Assembly: GCA_032718475.1 (NCBI GenBank)
Contig: JAUCBJ010006610.1
Coordinates: forward strand, 62,001-126,000
Source of the DNA: Nemertoderma westbladi
Taxonomy: Eukaryota > Xenacoelomorpha > Nemertodermatida > Nemertodermatidae
Direction: 5' to 3'
DNA length: 64,000 nucleotides
Under the pieces are notes generated by a model that ran no database searches, was not told where the DNA came from, and saw only the letters and a list, made by a program, of their open reading frames with translations. Each line of letters opens with the position of its first letter. Within the stretch, counting starts at the first letter, position 1. The position numbers were made by a program, and so were the translations under genes. This document shows, one piece after another, positions 1-10,677 of this stretch.

Positions 1-1160
1 CATCATGCTCCTGATGAGTGATCATGTCAGCTAAATACTTAGTAGGTAGCCGATAAGTGGGAAGGTCTTTGATGGTATTGACCCTTTCAACCTTTTCGTG
101 GATGGCGTCGTGGGTTTCTTTAGTCTTGGAATAGTGATGGTGGAAAAGCTGTGTCAAATAAGTTATCGCTTTACAAAGTCTTTTCCAAGAACTGTAGTGG
201 GCCATCGCTCTCTTCACTATACGTGAGAGTCCTTTTGAGACATCGGGTATACCAGTCTTCCAATCTCAACTCTGAATATATGCCGATGTTCCGTTTGGGG
301 TTGGCTGCGTAGTATCATTGTTGTCACCGACAGTGTGTAGAACCGATAGATCGAGCATTGGTTTAAACAGTTTGGATTTACTTGTCTGAGTCTTTGGTTT
401 AACAGTTTCCACTCCCTTGGCTTGTCTGATCTCGGCGGTGGTAAGATGGGGGAGGGGGGGGGGGGGGGCATTCCTCCCCTTCTTTACTCAGGAAGTCGGG
501 GCCACCTAGCCAATTTGGCGTCTCAGTTAATTCCTTGGGTATCGCTCTTCTGGAGACGATATCGGTGGGATTAATAGTCCCAGGGCAATATCTCCATTGG
601 TCCACCTTTGTCTGGCTGAGTATAATATCCACGCAGTTAGTTATAAAGACGCTGAACTGGCAGACTTCGTTAGTCAAATATTCTAGAACGAGTAATGCAT
701 CTGTCCAATAAACCGTTTTCTCCAACAGGTATACTATCTGTTCGGTGATATTCCTACCAATGGCGGTAGCATACAATGCTGCCTTTAATTCCGCTCTAAG
801 GACACGCAGCTTGTTGTTTATTAGAGCTTTCGAGGTGGCTAAGGAAACCTTAATTCTGTCCAGTGTATCGACTCTCAAATAAGCTACTATACCTATTCCA
901 ATATCACTGGCATCCGCAAAGACGTGGAGTTGATAGGAGTAGGTGGGGAGAACAGGACCGAAGTATGAGTGAGAAATCTTAAAGACTTCAATAAATGGTA
1001 AAGAGTTTTCCCACTTCATCCATTTCTTCAATAGTTTGCCCTTTAATTTGTCATCCCAAGAGTGGTTCTCGAGCCACATCTGCTGGACTAGACTCCGAGC
1101 AACCAGGATTACTGGGCTAATGAATCCAAATGGATAGAAACATGTACTCAGAATACTCAA
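1..1160 (-). pseudogene. BEL/Pao RNase H region of copy A, broken
   Basis: An open stretch at 399-1160 encodes an RNase H domain with the acidic motifs LHVFADASD, RAELKAALYA and YWTDALLVLEYL, followed by the connection to integrase (NPTDIVSRRA). It matches the RNase H part of copy B closely. A run of about 18 G at 450-468 interrupts the region after the domain and shifts the frame, and the sequence down to the window edge continues the homology in another frame. In the intact family this domain degrades the RNA strand during reverse transcription. The zinc-binding and core parts of the integrase would lie beyond position 1. Confidence 0.85.
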
Positions 1161-1189
1161 GCAGTTGTTTTAATTGGAAGAACAAAATA

Positions 1190-2160
1190 TCGCCCTCTGT
1201 ATCCCACTTTAGTCCGAGAGTTTTGGTTTCTGGGAGGTCGTCTTTAATGAGGTCGAGATCTTTACCACCTCATTCTTTCTCTGGGATCGCCTCCAGAAAC
1301 CCAAGAGAGTTGCTGGTGAATTTCGTTAACCGGAATCTACCGTGTTGAAGACACTCTACCTTTCCCTTGGCAACCTCTATAGCTTCTTTCACCGTAGGTA
1401 GTGACTTAAGGTTGTCGTTCATGTAGATGGCACATTTGATGTTATCGATGACTGCTTTGGGGAAGGCGTCTCGATTCTCATCTGTAGTAGTACGCACTAC
1501 TCAGCCGGCATTGGATGGACTAGAGATAATTCCGAAGGCCTGGATAGTCATCCAGTACTCTACTGGTTCTTCGTCGAAGTCACCATTAGGCCAACATAAG
1601 AAACGTAAGCTATCTCGGTCCCATTGCAGCGCTTTCACCTGAAGAAACATGCCTTCTATATCGGAGGCAAAGGCGATAGAATACTGCCGGAGTTGCAGTA
1701 GTATTCTCTACAATGATTGAAGTGGGTTGGGTCCTGGCAATAAATCAGAGTTGAGGGATTGTCCCTTATATAGCGCAGAGCCGTCGAACACCACCCGGAC
1801 TTCGTTGGGCTTTCCGGGTTTAGGAACGTAATGGTGTGTTAGATAATACATCCTCTCCATCATAGGTGTATCAGTTGGAACTCGCTCTGCGTATCCCTTG
1901 TCGATGAACTTTTTCAACTGGGTCTTTTACATCTCTTTGGCTTGGTCATTACTTGACAAACGTCGATGTAGTTGTTCGATTCTCTTGATGGCTAATGGTC
2001 AGTTGTTTACGAAGCTGGGTTCTCTCTTCCAGAATGGTAAACCGATCTCGTAACGACCCTCCTCCTTTAAATAACGAGTAGTCGTCGCTTGGATCTGCTT
2101 AGCCCTCTCCTCTGATAGAGCTTGATCATACGAGTTGGGTTCTACAGCTTCTTGCGTGAA
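1190..2160 (-). pseudogene. BEL/Pao reverse transcriptase region of copy A, broken
   Basis: Two main fragments are visible. 1708-1917 encodes the start of the RT domain (HHYVPKPGKPNEVRVVFDGS, then SLNSDLLPGPNPLQSL). 1270-1497 encodes the end with the catalytic box, followed by NLKSLPTVKEAIEVAK. The box reads YMND instead of the YMDD found in copy B, so one catalytic aspartate is lost. Stops and frameshifts separate the fragments. The stop at 1270 lies at the point where copy B carries its LINE-like insertion. Confidence 0.85.
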
Positions 2161-2163
2161 GAA

Positions 2164-2967
2164 TCACACTGCGAGTTCATCTCTCAGTTTAGCTTTGTAT
2201 CGCTCCACTACCTCATTGAGCTCATCATCCTTGTAAGCCAACAGTTCGTTATTAAGCTGTATTAAGTTACAGAGTTCGACTTGATCGAACCAAGTTTGAG
2301 TTTCAGTGAGGGGTTCTATAACATTCTCCTCGTCGTAGAGTGTTTGTATGTCGTCATTATGCGAGTAGCATGAAGTTTCCTCGGCTGTCAGCGTTTCATC
2401 CATCATGGCCTCCACTCTGTTTCATACTTGAGGGACTTGTTTGTCTTCTCCTCTTTCTCGGAGTGTACACCCAGAGGGTCCCGTGAAGTACCAACCCACT
2501 CTGGTTCTTCCCAAATATGTTTGTAAGGGTTGCGGTCATGCAGGTCGTTTTTCTTTAGTCTCGAGCACTTCGTGCATGTTTTTGCTGATGAGCATTTGAA
2601 CTCCCAGATAATCGGGTTTGAATCTGGGAACTCGGTGTCTCTGGGCGAAGAAGTCTTCGTCCTTGTCATAAGGTTCTACTTGACTAGCGGCAAAGTTCTT
2701 AATAGCTACCATCTTAAGGGACCTTATGCCGTTCTTACCAGATACATCCTAGGGAGTCGATAATGATCCCATATAATAGTCCATAGACACGGTTGATTTC
2801 CATACCTGCATGATTCCTGAGAGATTTAACGTAGTTCTTAATTTCTCCTGTCCTGCAAATATGTCTTCGGCCAAGTTCTTGTCTATAAAGGTGCCTGTAC
2901 TACCTGAATCAAGGAGGGCGTTAATGATTAAACTCTTACCTTGTCCATGTATCCTGAGCTGCGCCAC
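2164..2967 (-). pseudogene. BEL/Pao protease and linker region of copy A, broken
   Basis: The fragment at 2749-2967 holds a retropepsin-type aspartic protease signature, LLDSGSTGTFID, identical to copy B over the active site (DSG). Two further fragments (2403-2669 and 2164-2415) encode the protease to RT linker with an acidic stretch, matching copy B in order but in different frames. In an active element this protease would process the Gag-Pol polyprotein. Confidence 0.8.
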
Positions 2968-3064
2968 TGGGAATTCTCTTATGCCTCTCGATGGTTGTGA
3001 GACCTTCCATGAGAATTGTTTATCCAGAAGGGATAGTTGGGCTTCCTCTCCGTCGGTAGTCGCC

Positions 3065-4871
3065 TCATGGGTAAGGGCATGGTATACTGTCGTAGTTGTA
3101 ACATAACCTCTTATCCCAAGTTACATTACGTCTATCTCTGAGGTCCTTCTTTAGGAATTCCTCACACTTACTAAGGTGATGGGGTCCTTCACATGACACA
3201 CAAGTTGGGTTAATATTAGTTACCTTAGGTTCTACATTGTTCTGCACTCGGGTTTTTTCTTCAGGTTTCTTACCTAGAATCCTTTTAGGTGACGTTGGAT
3301 GAGTCTTATGCTGTTCTCACTTTCCATCCTTGTGCCAATCTTTGGATTTTCCTACATCTTTTCTCTTACCTGTGTAGTAGACGTCGGTACTATTTGGTCC
3401 ACTGTCCTCATTGTAGGAGATTTGACTCTCATACTCGGTGTAGCATACAGGCATGACTTTTCTCCTAGCTACTGGTTTCTCAATTGTCTTGGTTTTGGGA
3501 GTTTTCTCTCTAGACTGTTTTATCAGGTGTAATCTTACCTCTCCAGTCAGGAAAGACATAGGTCCGCCATTGTAGGATCTCTCTTATGTTGATCCTCCAA
3601 GTAAAGCTCCTTTTTGTCCCAACGAGTATCCCCTCTGCCCTTAGGTCATGCCACTACAGCTTCTACCACCATAGAACTTTGGTACTGATGAGATTTACCT
3701 AACCATTCCAACTGTCTACATATCTCCTGAACCTCATCGGAAAACTCTATAATTCCATTGCTAGGGAATTTTCTGGGCGACACTAATTTTGCATACAAGT
3801 ATCTAGCTATGTTAGTCCTATTTCCATACCTGATATTTAGTTACCTGATCCCATACTTGTCTTAGACCGTCAGGATGTCCAATGAACTTTAATGCCATCA
3901 ATTTGGGAGGACCTTCCAAACACTCGATGAGGAATCTTAACTTCTCTCCATTTGATAGGACAGAGTTTTATATATTGTATTTATAATATTCATTAAAAGG
4001 CAACCACTTCATCTCATCTCCGTTAAACTTGACGACTTCGCCAACCTTCATGGCTTGTGGGGCCTCGGGTCTCGCCATCTGACGCATAAAGTTCTCCTGA
4101 GCCATCGTATTATTCAATATCGAATTATCCCAATATGTATTTCTTGGATTATTATCAGGCACATATGAGATATTATTATAAGTTGGTCTATTAATATTAT
4201 CAATATTATTGGCATGATCTGGTATAGGAGTTTCCACTTCACTAGCCGTATAGATGCGCTATGCTCTACACCTTTCGCATATGATTCACACCTAAGCGGT
4301 TGAAATACAGTTACCAGGGGTGGTGGTATACCCTTTTTTATGTTTACTAATTTATCGCTTTCTAGTTGCCGTACTTCTTGCAACTCTATTTTATTCTCTC
4401 GTACTGTTCCCTTTTATGATCCAACAGTACCCTCCAAATCTCTGAGCTGTGCAGCTGATTTGGCCTTAGGATGGGCCATCTGCCGTAGCAGTTCCCCCAT
4501 CTCCCTACGTCTCTCCTCCATCCACTCGACCGCTGGAGTGGGAGTTGCCAACAGAGTGGCAGTGGGATGGCACATCGGGTAATGGGAGACAGCCCTAGTC
4601 CAAACGACTTGCGTTCTCTTTGGGGGTTTTCAGCCGACAATACAGGGATTTGGCTACTGGTTAAGGGAGTATTTTTACTTTCTAAAGGGAATCTAGGATC
4701 ATATCCGAGCAGTAGAGGAGTCTCCTTTAATGGAGTAGACTTAACAACAGGCCTACTTATTTCAGGCTCATCTAAAATAGTAGGAAGCCTATTCGATTCG
4801 TCTACCTGCGTTATTGATTGGCCAGATATTAAGTCTGTATTCGCCAATGCTCTCCTCACAGGGGGAGGCAA
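3065..4871 (-). pseudogene. BEL/Pao Gag central and nucleocapsid region of copy A, broken
   Basis: Fragments at 4386-4871, 3968-4237, 3317-3559 and 3065-3247 line up with the Gag part of copy B. 3968-4237 contains MKVGEVVKFNGDEMKWLPFN, a conserved capsid-like stretch. 3065-3247 contains a zinc-knuckle-like motif (CVSCEGPHHLSKC). The later knuckles seen in copy B cannot be read in one frame here. AT-rich codon expansions such as NNIDNINRPTYNN appear at 4150-4240. Confidence 0.8.
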
Positions 4872-4898
4872 GTCAGGTAATTTGCATTCTATGGGAGC

Positions 4899-6372
4899 TC
4901 ATCTACGCCCATTGGAATGGGATTTGTAACTCCGACATTCTGATCCAGTTGTAGTCCCTTCATCGGAGGATGTAGAAAATCTGTGTCTCTTGGAAGTTAA
5001 ACGACTTCTAATTTGCGCTTGAACCGTTTCTCTTTGCTTTTGTATCAGTTCTTGTCTCGTTTGGATAGTGTCAAACTCTAGTTGAGCCAATGCTTCAGAT
5101 GCAGCCTTAGCAGCTGCTCTTTTTGTTTCTTCTTCTACTTCCTTTCTCTTTGCTGCTTCAGCATGTACTTTAGCTGCATCAGCTTCTCGCTGAGCTTCCT
5201 CTTCTATCAGTCTCCTTTTCACTGCTCTAGATCTTTCTTGTTCGATAAAAGTTGCTTTGTCTGCTTTATCCTGTTCAGCAGCCTGCATCTCCGCTCCTAT
5301 TGCGTCCAGTATGTTACCGGCTGCTTCACTGCTAGGATGCAGTCCAGCTAGACGTCTTCTTAGCTCCCGATCTCCTATTAATTGCTGGTAGTCTGACAAA
5401 TAAATGTCAATAGCATTTTTCTTAGGCTGCCCTTCAAGCTCTACTTCCCCTTATCCATTTGAAAGAACTGTGTCAGTGGATTCCCCATACACGAGTTGAT
5501 CAGCCAACTGGTTTTTCCACATGGCAATTCCCTGAACCTTATCATTGATTCGTTGAAACCATACTCGCACCGCTACCTGCAGGGAGGTATCTTGCCTTCT
5601 CTTATAGGCTTCTTGGAATGCTCACAAAATTAATCTAATCCTTAAGATCCGCTCCTGCACTTGGAACAAGAGTAGTCCTTACACTTGAGGTTCCAACTGT
5701 CCTCGGAATAGTTGTGTTTCCAGTCGTCCCATGGAGTTAAAGAATCCCTGCACGTAACCGGATGCTGACCTCTTCCACACCGCAGGGTCTCGGGTCTCCC
5801 GATTTACTCATAGCTGATATAAGTCCTCCCATGGAACTTCGGAGAAGTTTAAGGGAATTCCGGGTCTGGGAAAGTTCCAATGCTACTCAACTAAGGATTC
5901 CAATTCTTCCCGCAAATATCCGGCGTAACTCTCCTTAGTCAGTCTTCTAATTCCTTACCCAATCCGCTAAATGCTCTTCCAAAGCTGGAAGAAATTGGGT
6001 GAGCATACCTCCAGGGAAAAAGAAGAGGGGGTTGGCATCAGCTACCTCTGCTATTCTTTGATCAGCCGCTGTAGGTGTCAGTTCTTCTGTACTAGAGTGG
6101 TTATCGCTGGATCGTTCAGGGGTTGCTGGTGGTTCATTCTGACGTGCTTGATCTGCTGCCGCAGCTTGAACTCGTTTCACTTGGGCCCTAGTGCCTATAA
6201 TAGACCTATGGTGCTTCACTAACCTAGGTTCCGACACAACTACTGTAGGGATAGCCTTTCTTATAGTAGGTGGAGACTTAGACTTCGGTCGGGTCCTTTC
6301 TACACTTTGATCGGGGTCACAGATTGTCTGTTCTAATATGCTATCCAACAGGGTGTATTTTGAATCAGACAT
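4899..6372 (-). pseudogene. BEL/Pao Gag N-terminal region of copy A, broken
   Basis: The start codon at 6372 opens a 141-codon ORF (5947-6372) beginning MSDSKYTLLDSILEQTICD, clearly related to the Gag start of copy B at 46863 (MSDTQQNLSDSLIDTTICD). After frame breaks the region continues in the ORF at 4899-5399, an Ala/Glu/Lys-rich coiled coil (EEEAQREADAAKVHAEAAKR) starting YQQLIGDRELRRRLAGLHPS, a block also found in copy B. Copy A has no stop in the coiled coil at the place where copy B has one. Confidence 0.85.
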
Positions 6373-7478
6373 TATGAGATGTTTCCTTACTGAATGCCTA
6401 TTACTATATAACAGTCAAGTTGGTTTAACAAATCAGTATCAACTGTCAGTCTTACAGTGATAACGTATTGCTACCCAGACAATAATCAGACAACAATGTA
6501 TAAAATACTGGTATACAATATAGTATATATAACAGTATTACAGAAAACTGATATCACTCCTGAGTACTGGTATATGCGTATAGCCTAAATTATTAAGTAT
6601 ATAATAAACATACTGTTAGTACCGGTATGTTCAAGAATTAAGCAATAAGTGATCTTGATCTGTCAGTTATAGGAATTAGTTTCCGTTTACTTAGCGCTGA
6701 TGTCAGCATATTTGGTTGAGACTTAGTTGGATCTAACAGGCCTACGGGTTTTAAATCTGATGAAATAAAGTTTAAATTGAGGTAGATATATATATATATA
6801 TGTATATATATATATGTACCGGGTTTAATTAATATTTATCCAGAAGTTCAGAGGGTTATGAACCACAGTCAATTATTGTTATAAAGCACAATGAATTATT
6901 GTTCTTACTCGGTCACAGTAAGCATGGTAAACACTCCTTAGGGAGAGTTTATAGACACTAATTAATAATAAGTTCTACTGACTAAGTTACTTATCACTAC
7001 AAATTACTCAAATACGTACGGCGGGTTGAGATTACACAATCTCTAAATAAACAATAAACAAAAATACAATTTTAAGGGTAAATTTAACAAGAATTTTACT
7101 GTCCAGAACTTGAATTTCTGGTTCTTACAGGGGTAATACGGAATTTTGAAACCAATATAGTAGCATTCAATAGTTCGGGTTGTCTAGATAAGGAGATGCC
7201 ACCATCTGACAGTGTATAGTCTACACTATAAACAAACGTACCCAGAGTGTCCTATACCTAGAAGTTAATTTTCGTAGTCTACGCTAACAGACCTATTAAC
7301 CACTTTACAACTCAAATATACTGCATATACACAAAATTAAATTTCAGGAAAGTGTTGTACTCTAAACCCTAGTTAGATATGAAGTACGCAGTTAAACAAA
7401 CTTGAACAGCTAAAAGAACCACAGCATCTGCCGGGTGACCGGAGTACAATATCACCAGTCTGTCCTAAGCCAAGCAGT
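6373..7478 (-). other. Untranslated leader of BEL copy A, gag-proximal part
   Basis: No coding potential is seen. The stretch is AT-rich, includes a TATATA run near 6789-6815, and aligns with copy B 46864-48050; the motif around AGAACCACAGCATCTGCC is shared. It ends at the target duplication of the foldback element. Confidence 0.7.
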
Positions 7479-7497
7479 CCTGAAATAGGGATCTAGG

Positions 7498-7625
7498 ACA
7501 CTTCCCCCCGGACACTTCCCCCCCCGGACACTTCCCCCCCGGACACTTCCCCCCCGGACACTTCCCCCCCGCCCAAGTAGGACACTTCCCCCCCGGACAC
7601 TTGCCCCCCGGACACTTCCCACCCA
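7498..7625 (+). repeat. Left terminal minisatellite of foldback element 1
   Basis: About eight copies of a 14-15 bp unit, GGACACTTCCCCCC, are present, with a CGCCCAAGTA spacer after the fifth copy. The array is inverted relative to 9878-9980. Confidence 0.9.
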
Positions 7626-7777
7626 GTTAAAGTGTTAAAATTAATCTGGGTGCATCAAAGCAATAAACAAAAGTTAAAGATGGTTACAGGACAAGTTATA
7701 TCTAGATTCAAAATTATAAAATAAACGTTTTGTTTGTTTTTCTTTTAATTCCTTTAATTATTTTAATTTCTTTTAAT

Positions 7778-7912
7778 TGGGGGCTGCCGCCCCCAAACCC
7801 CCGCTTCTGTTGTTGGGGGCTACCGCCCCCACACCCCCGCTTCTTTTCTTGGGGGCTGCCGCCCCCAAACCCCCGCTTCTTTTCTTGGGGGTTATCGCCC
7901 CCAGACCCCGGT
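7778..7912 (+). repeat. 36-bp GC-rich hairpin repeat, about 3.7 copies
   Basis: The period is 36 bp. Each unit contains GGGGGCTGCCGCCCCC, which is self-complementary, followed by AAACCCCCGCTTCTTTTC. It is a sharp GC-rich island in AT-rich sequence. Open frames crossing it on both strands are repeat artefacts. Confidence 0.85.
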
Positions 7913-8295
7913 ATTTCCCTGAGTGCCCGTGGTGAAAGACTTAAGACCACTTTGAAATATTTAATTCATGTTTGTATCATCAGATAATAAATTGACTAAG
8001 CCTAAAGTAGGAGCTGTATTGAATGTTAACCAATTTAATATATAAATAGATAAGATAAGATAATTCTTTTATTCACAAATACTTCTAAGCCTTATTAGGG
8101 CTACGAAGGCAGTATACGCAATACATATGTAGTACACGATACTGATAATTTAGGTGAATAAGCGTCTATAATCAAACAGCTGTCTTAGACAGACTGACTT
8201 ACCTACGGTAGACCGCCTCGCCCTACATAAAGTATTAAAGGATTTTAATATACAGTAGATATTGCACAGAAAACATATTAATTTACCCATGCCTA

Positions 8296-8400
8296 CTGTA
8301 TGCTATACACAACACATACAGCGCATATACATACAGACAGCACATACACACACACATACATACAGTATTCTAATATACACACATATACAATAAAGGTACT
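8296..8400 (+). repeat. CA/TA-rich microsatellite
   Basis: Imperfect ACACAT and ATACATACA runs without coding sense. Confidence 0.6.
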
Positions 8401-8488
8401 ACTACACAGAGCCGGGCTGCTATATATATTATTGAAATCACAAAAAGGTATAACAAATACTATTCAATTAACAAAAAGAATTAAAGAT

Positions 8489-9350
8489 CTATGTAATTTC
8501 CTCCCTGTTATACCTAGTTAATAAGTGTTTGTGTAGTTTAAATTTGTATGTTTGGAATTTTTTTATTTTGCGTATTGAAATAGGCAGGGCATTCCATTGT
8601 TTTATCAGGTATGTACTAATATTGTAGTGGCCCTGTGTACTTGTTGTGCGTGGAAGTTTCAGATTGTATGTTCTAGAATTTAATTGCGTATTGTTACGTT
8701 TTAAATACGGTAGCTCTAGGAGTTTGAATGGTTTGCTTAAGTTATATATGTATCTAAATAAGAAAATTAGGCCGAAGAAGCTCCTATATTGAGAAAGTGT
8801 AGGTATTTTTGCCCTTTCTCGAAGTTCTGTCCCAGTAGAATCCCTTATTTTTTTACCAAAAATTGTTCTCAAAGCCATATTTTGTATTTTTTCGTATTTG
8901 TATAATAACTTTTTGTAACCATGTCGATTGTGGAGTGAGGTTAATAACATACAGCAGTAGTGGTGATGTGGCAAGACAAGCGATTTATATATATTGATTT
9001 TAGTTGAATTGGGTAGTTGGCCTTTTATTTTTCGAATACAAGACAGTGCAATTGCCATTTTTTGAAGAGATTTTTCGATTTGTTCTTTCCAATTAAGGTA
9101 TTTATTTATTAATACACCCAGATATTTTACTGTAGTGCTTTGTTCTATGGGAGGTGCATTGTCAATATTTAGTTTAATGTTATTAGTCTGTTCGTTGGGT
9201 TTTCGAGGTGATAGTAGTAAGTATTCTGTTTTTTCTGGGTTTAATTTCATCCTATTAGTGTTATAAATTGTCGACATTTTATTGATATTTACACTTAATA
9301 AATGGGTTGCTACATGTGGATATTCATAAATTACTACAATATTATATAAT
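8489..9350 (-). pseudogene. Non-LTR retrotransposon reverse transcriptase, C-terminal fragment (CR1/jockey-like)
   Basis: An open frame (Met at 9277, stop at 8489, 262 codons) encodes the thumb and C-terminal part of a LINE reverse transcriptase. Visible blocks are MKLNPEKTEYLLL, VKYLGVLINKYLNWKEQI, KINIYKSLVLPHHHYC and the closing WNALPISIRKIKKF, all typical of CR1/jockey-like enzymes. The frame stays open upstream to about 9350 (VNINKMSTIYNTN), but the catalytic ADD box and fingers are missing, so the copy is truncated at its 5' end. It lies inside foldback element 1, either as a later insertion or as cargo. The clade is uncertain. Confidence 0.8.
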
Positions 9351-9877
9351 TCAACAAAATCCTATTAAAAATATTGCAAGTAACCAGGAAATTTAATATG
9401 TAGTGTGTATAATATCTATATAGTATGTATAGTAGTAATATGTATATCAATATGTAATGCTGAACACAGAATACAGGTCGAAGCATGTCGATTTTACCCT
9501 GGAGAGGTATAATTTTGATTGCAACAATAATATTCATCCCCATCTGCTACAATTTGAAGAAGTCTATTACATAATAATACCTATAATTAAAACAATTAAT
9601 TATTATAATTCTATAGTTAATAAAAACAGGTTATCATTCCGGGGATGGAATTTATAGGTCATCTAATATAATTAATTGTTTAAAGATTAGCAAACAATAC
9701 GATGTAATTGCATTGATAAAACCCATGAATAAAACTTGGATATAAAATGTAAAATCGGGATGCAAAAGATCACTTTCTGAGCTACGAAAGGAAAATTGGA
9801 TACAACTTATCTGGATACAAGCGGTCCGTTTACCTTACAAAATGAAAAATACGAATGTGCGAAGTTAAGAACAGTCG
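9351..9877. other. AT-rich interior of foldback element 1, no gene seen
   Basis: AT-rich sequence with short accidental frames. Nothing recognised. Confidence 0.5.
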
Positions 9878-9980
9878 GGGGGGAAGTGTCCGCGGGGGGG
9901 GAAGTGTCTGGGGGGGAAGTGTCCGGGGGGGAAGTGTCCTACTTGAGCGGGGGGGAACTGTCCGGGGGGAAGTGTCCGAA
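9878..9980 (-). repeat. Right terminal minisatellite of foldback element 1
   Basis: About six inverted copies of the left-end unit (read here as GGGGGGAAGTGTCC), with the spacer TACTTGAGCGGG matching the left-end spacer in reverse complement. Confidence 0.9.
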
Positions 9981-9993
9981 CACCCTGAAATAG

Positions 9994-10677
9994 TACTGGG
10001 GTTAATTTAACTATTACGGTATGTACAACTTAGCAGAATTATTGCAGAAATATGTATACTTAGGGACATGAAGGTTGCAAATTACTTGCATAAACTCTGA
10101 ATAATAAGTATTACGCTACCTTTACAGATTACCAAAAACAAAACACAAACCGAAATGCTGACAGACCACCATCAAATCTAAAATAAACCACAGTAGATGA
10201 AGTTTCCAAAATCATTAGTTAGTACACTTTCCAAACTAAATGATACAACTTATTTTTAATGGGGGGTTTACCTTACAGCTATGGATGCCCCCACTACCTA
10301 ACTCGTGCTCTATCGGATCAATAACCTACAATACTGTAATCTACTTCAAATCCAACAATAATCAGGCAACAACTCAGCCTATGGATTACCTTTACAACTT
10401 GAGCAGGATTAGACACCTTCTGCTCAATATTACACTTAAAGACAAACAAAGTTGACAGAAACAAGTAAAATCTCAATAAAAAACACCATTAACTACTAAG
10501 ACCTACTGATATACAATTATCACAATAGAATTAATACTGATGTACAATAGCGGACCGGTACCGCTAGGCCTACGGGTTACCGGTCGACCGGTAAAGTACA
10601 GGTTTTATTGCCTACGGAACAATAATAATAAAAAATATGTTACTGTTTAGAGGAATTATAGGTTACAAGTAAATCAT
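9994..10677 (-). other. Untranslated leader of BEL copy A, LTR-proximal part
   Basis: This aligns with copy B 48055-49214 (shared GGGGTTAATTTAACTAT and TACAGCTATGGATGCCCC blocks). It lacks the 288-bp duplication and the 38-bp tandem repeat that copy B has. No gene is seen, and no TGG-type primer binding site is recognisable next to the LTR. Confidence 0.7.
10578..10593. promoter_or_regulatory. 16-bp palindrome TACCGGTCGACCGGTA in the BEL leader
   Basis: A perfect palindrome 84 bp inside the 5' LTR boundary, preserved at the matching place in copy B (49155-49170). The role is unknown; an RNA dimerisation or protein-binding site is inference. Confidence 0.5.

Larger units (their letters stand above)
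7489..9983. mobile_element. Foldback-type DNA transposon 1 inserted in the BEL leader
   Basis: This 2495-bp insertion is bounded by a perfect 10-bp target duplication, CCTGAAATAG, at 7479-7488 and 9984-9993. The uninterrupted leader of copy B (around 48040-48070) runs straight across the site, giving an empty-site control. Both ends carry inverted minisatellite arrays of GGACACTTCCCCCC, and both arrays contain the same irregular spacer (CAAGTAGGACACTTCC), so they are true terminal inverted repeats. A 10-bp duplication and repeat-built termini are features of foldback elements and the Mutator-like superfamily; that assignment is inference, because no transposase is visible. The interior holds a 36-bp GC-rich repeat, a CA-rich microsatellite and a LINE reverse transcriptase fragment. 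Confidence 0.85.

Noticed and set aside
7730-7987. Pro-rich frames on both strands
   Set aside because: Translation of the 36-bp GC-rich repeat.
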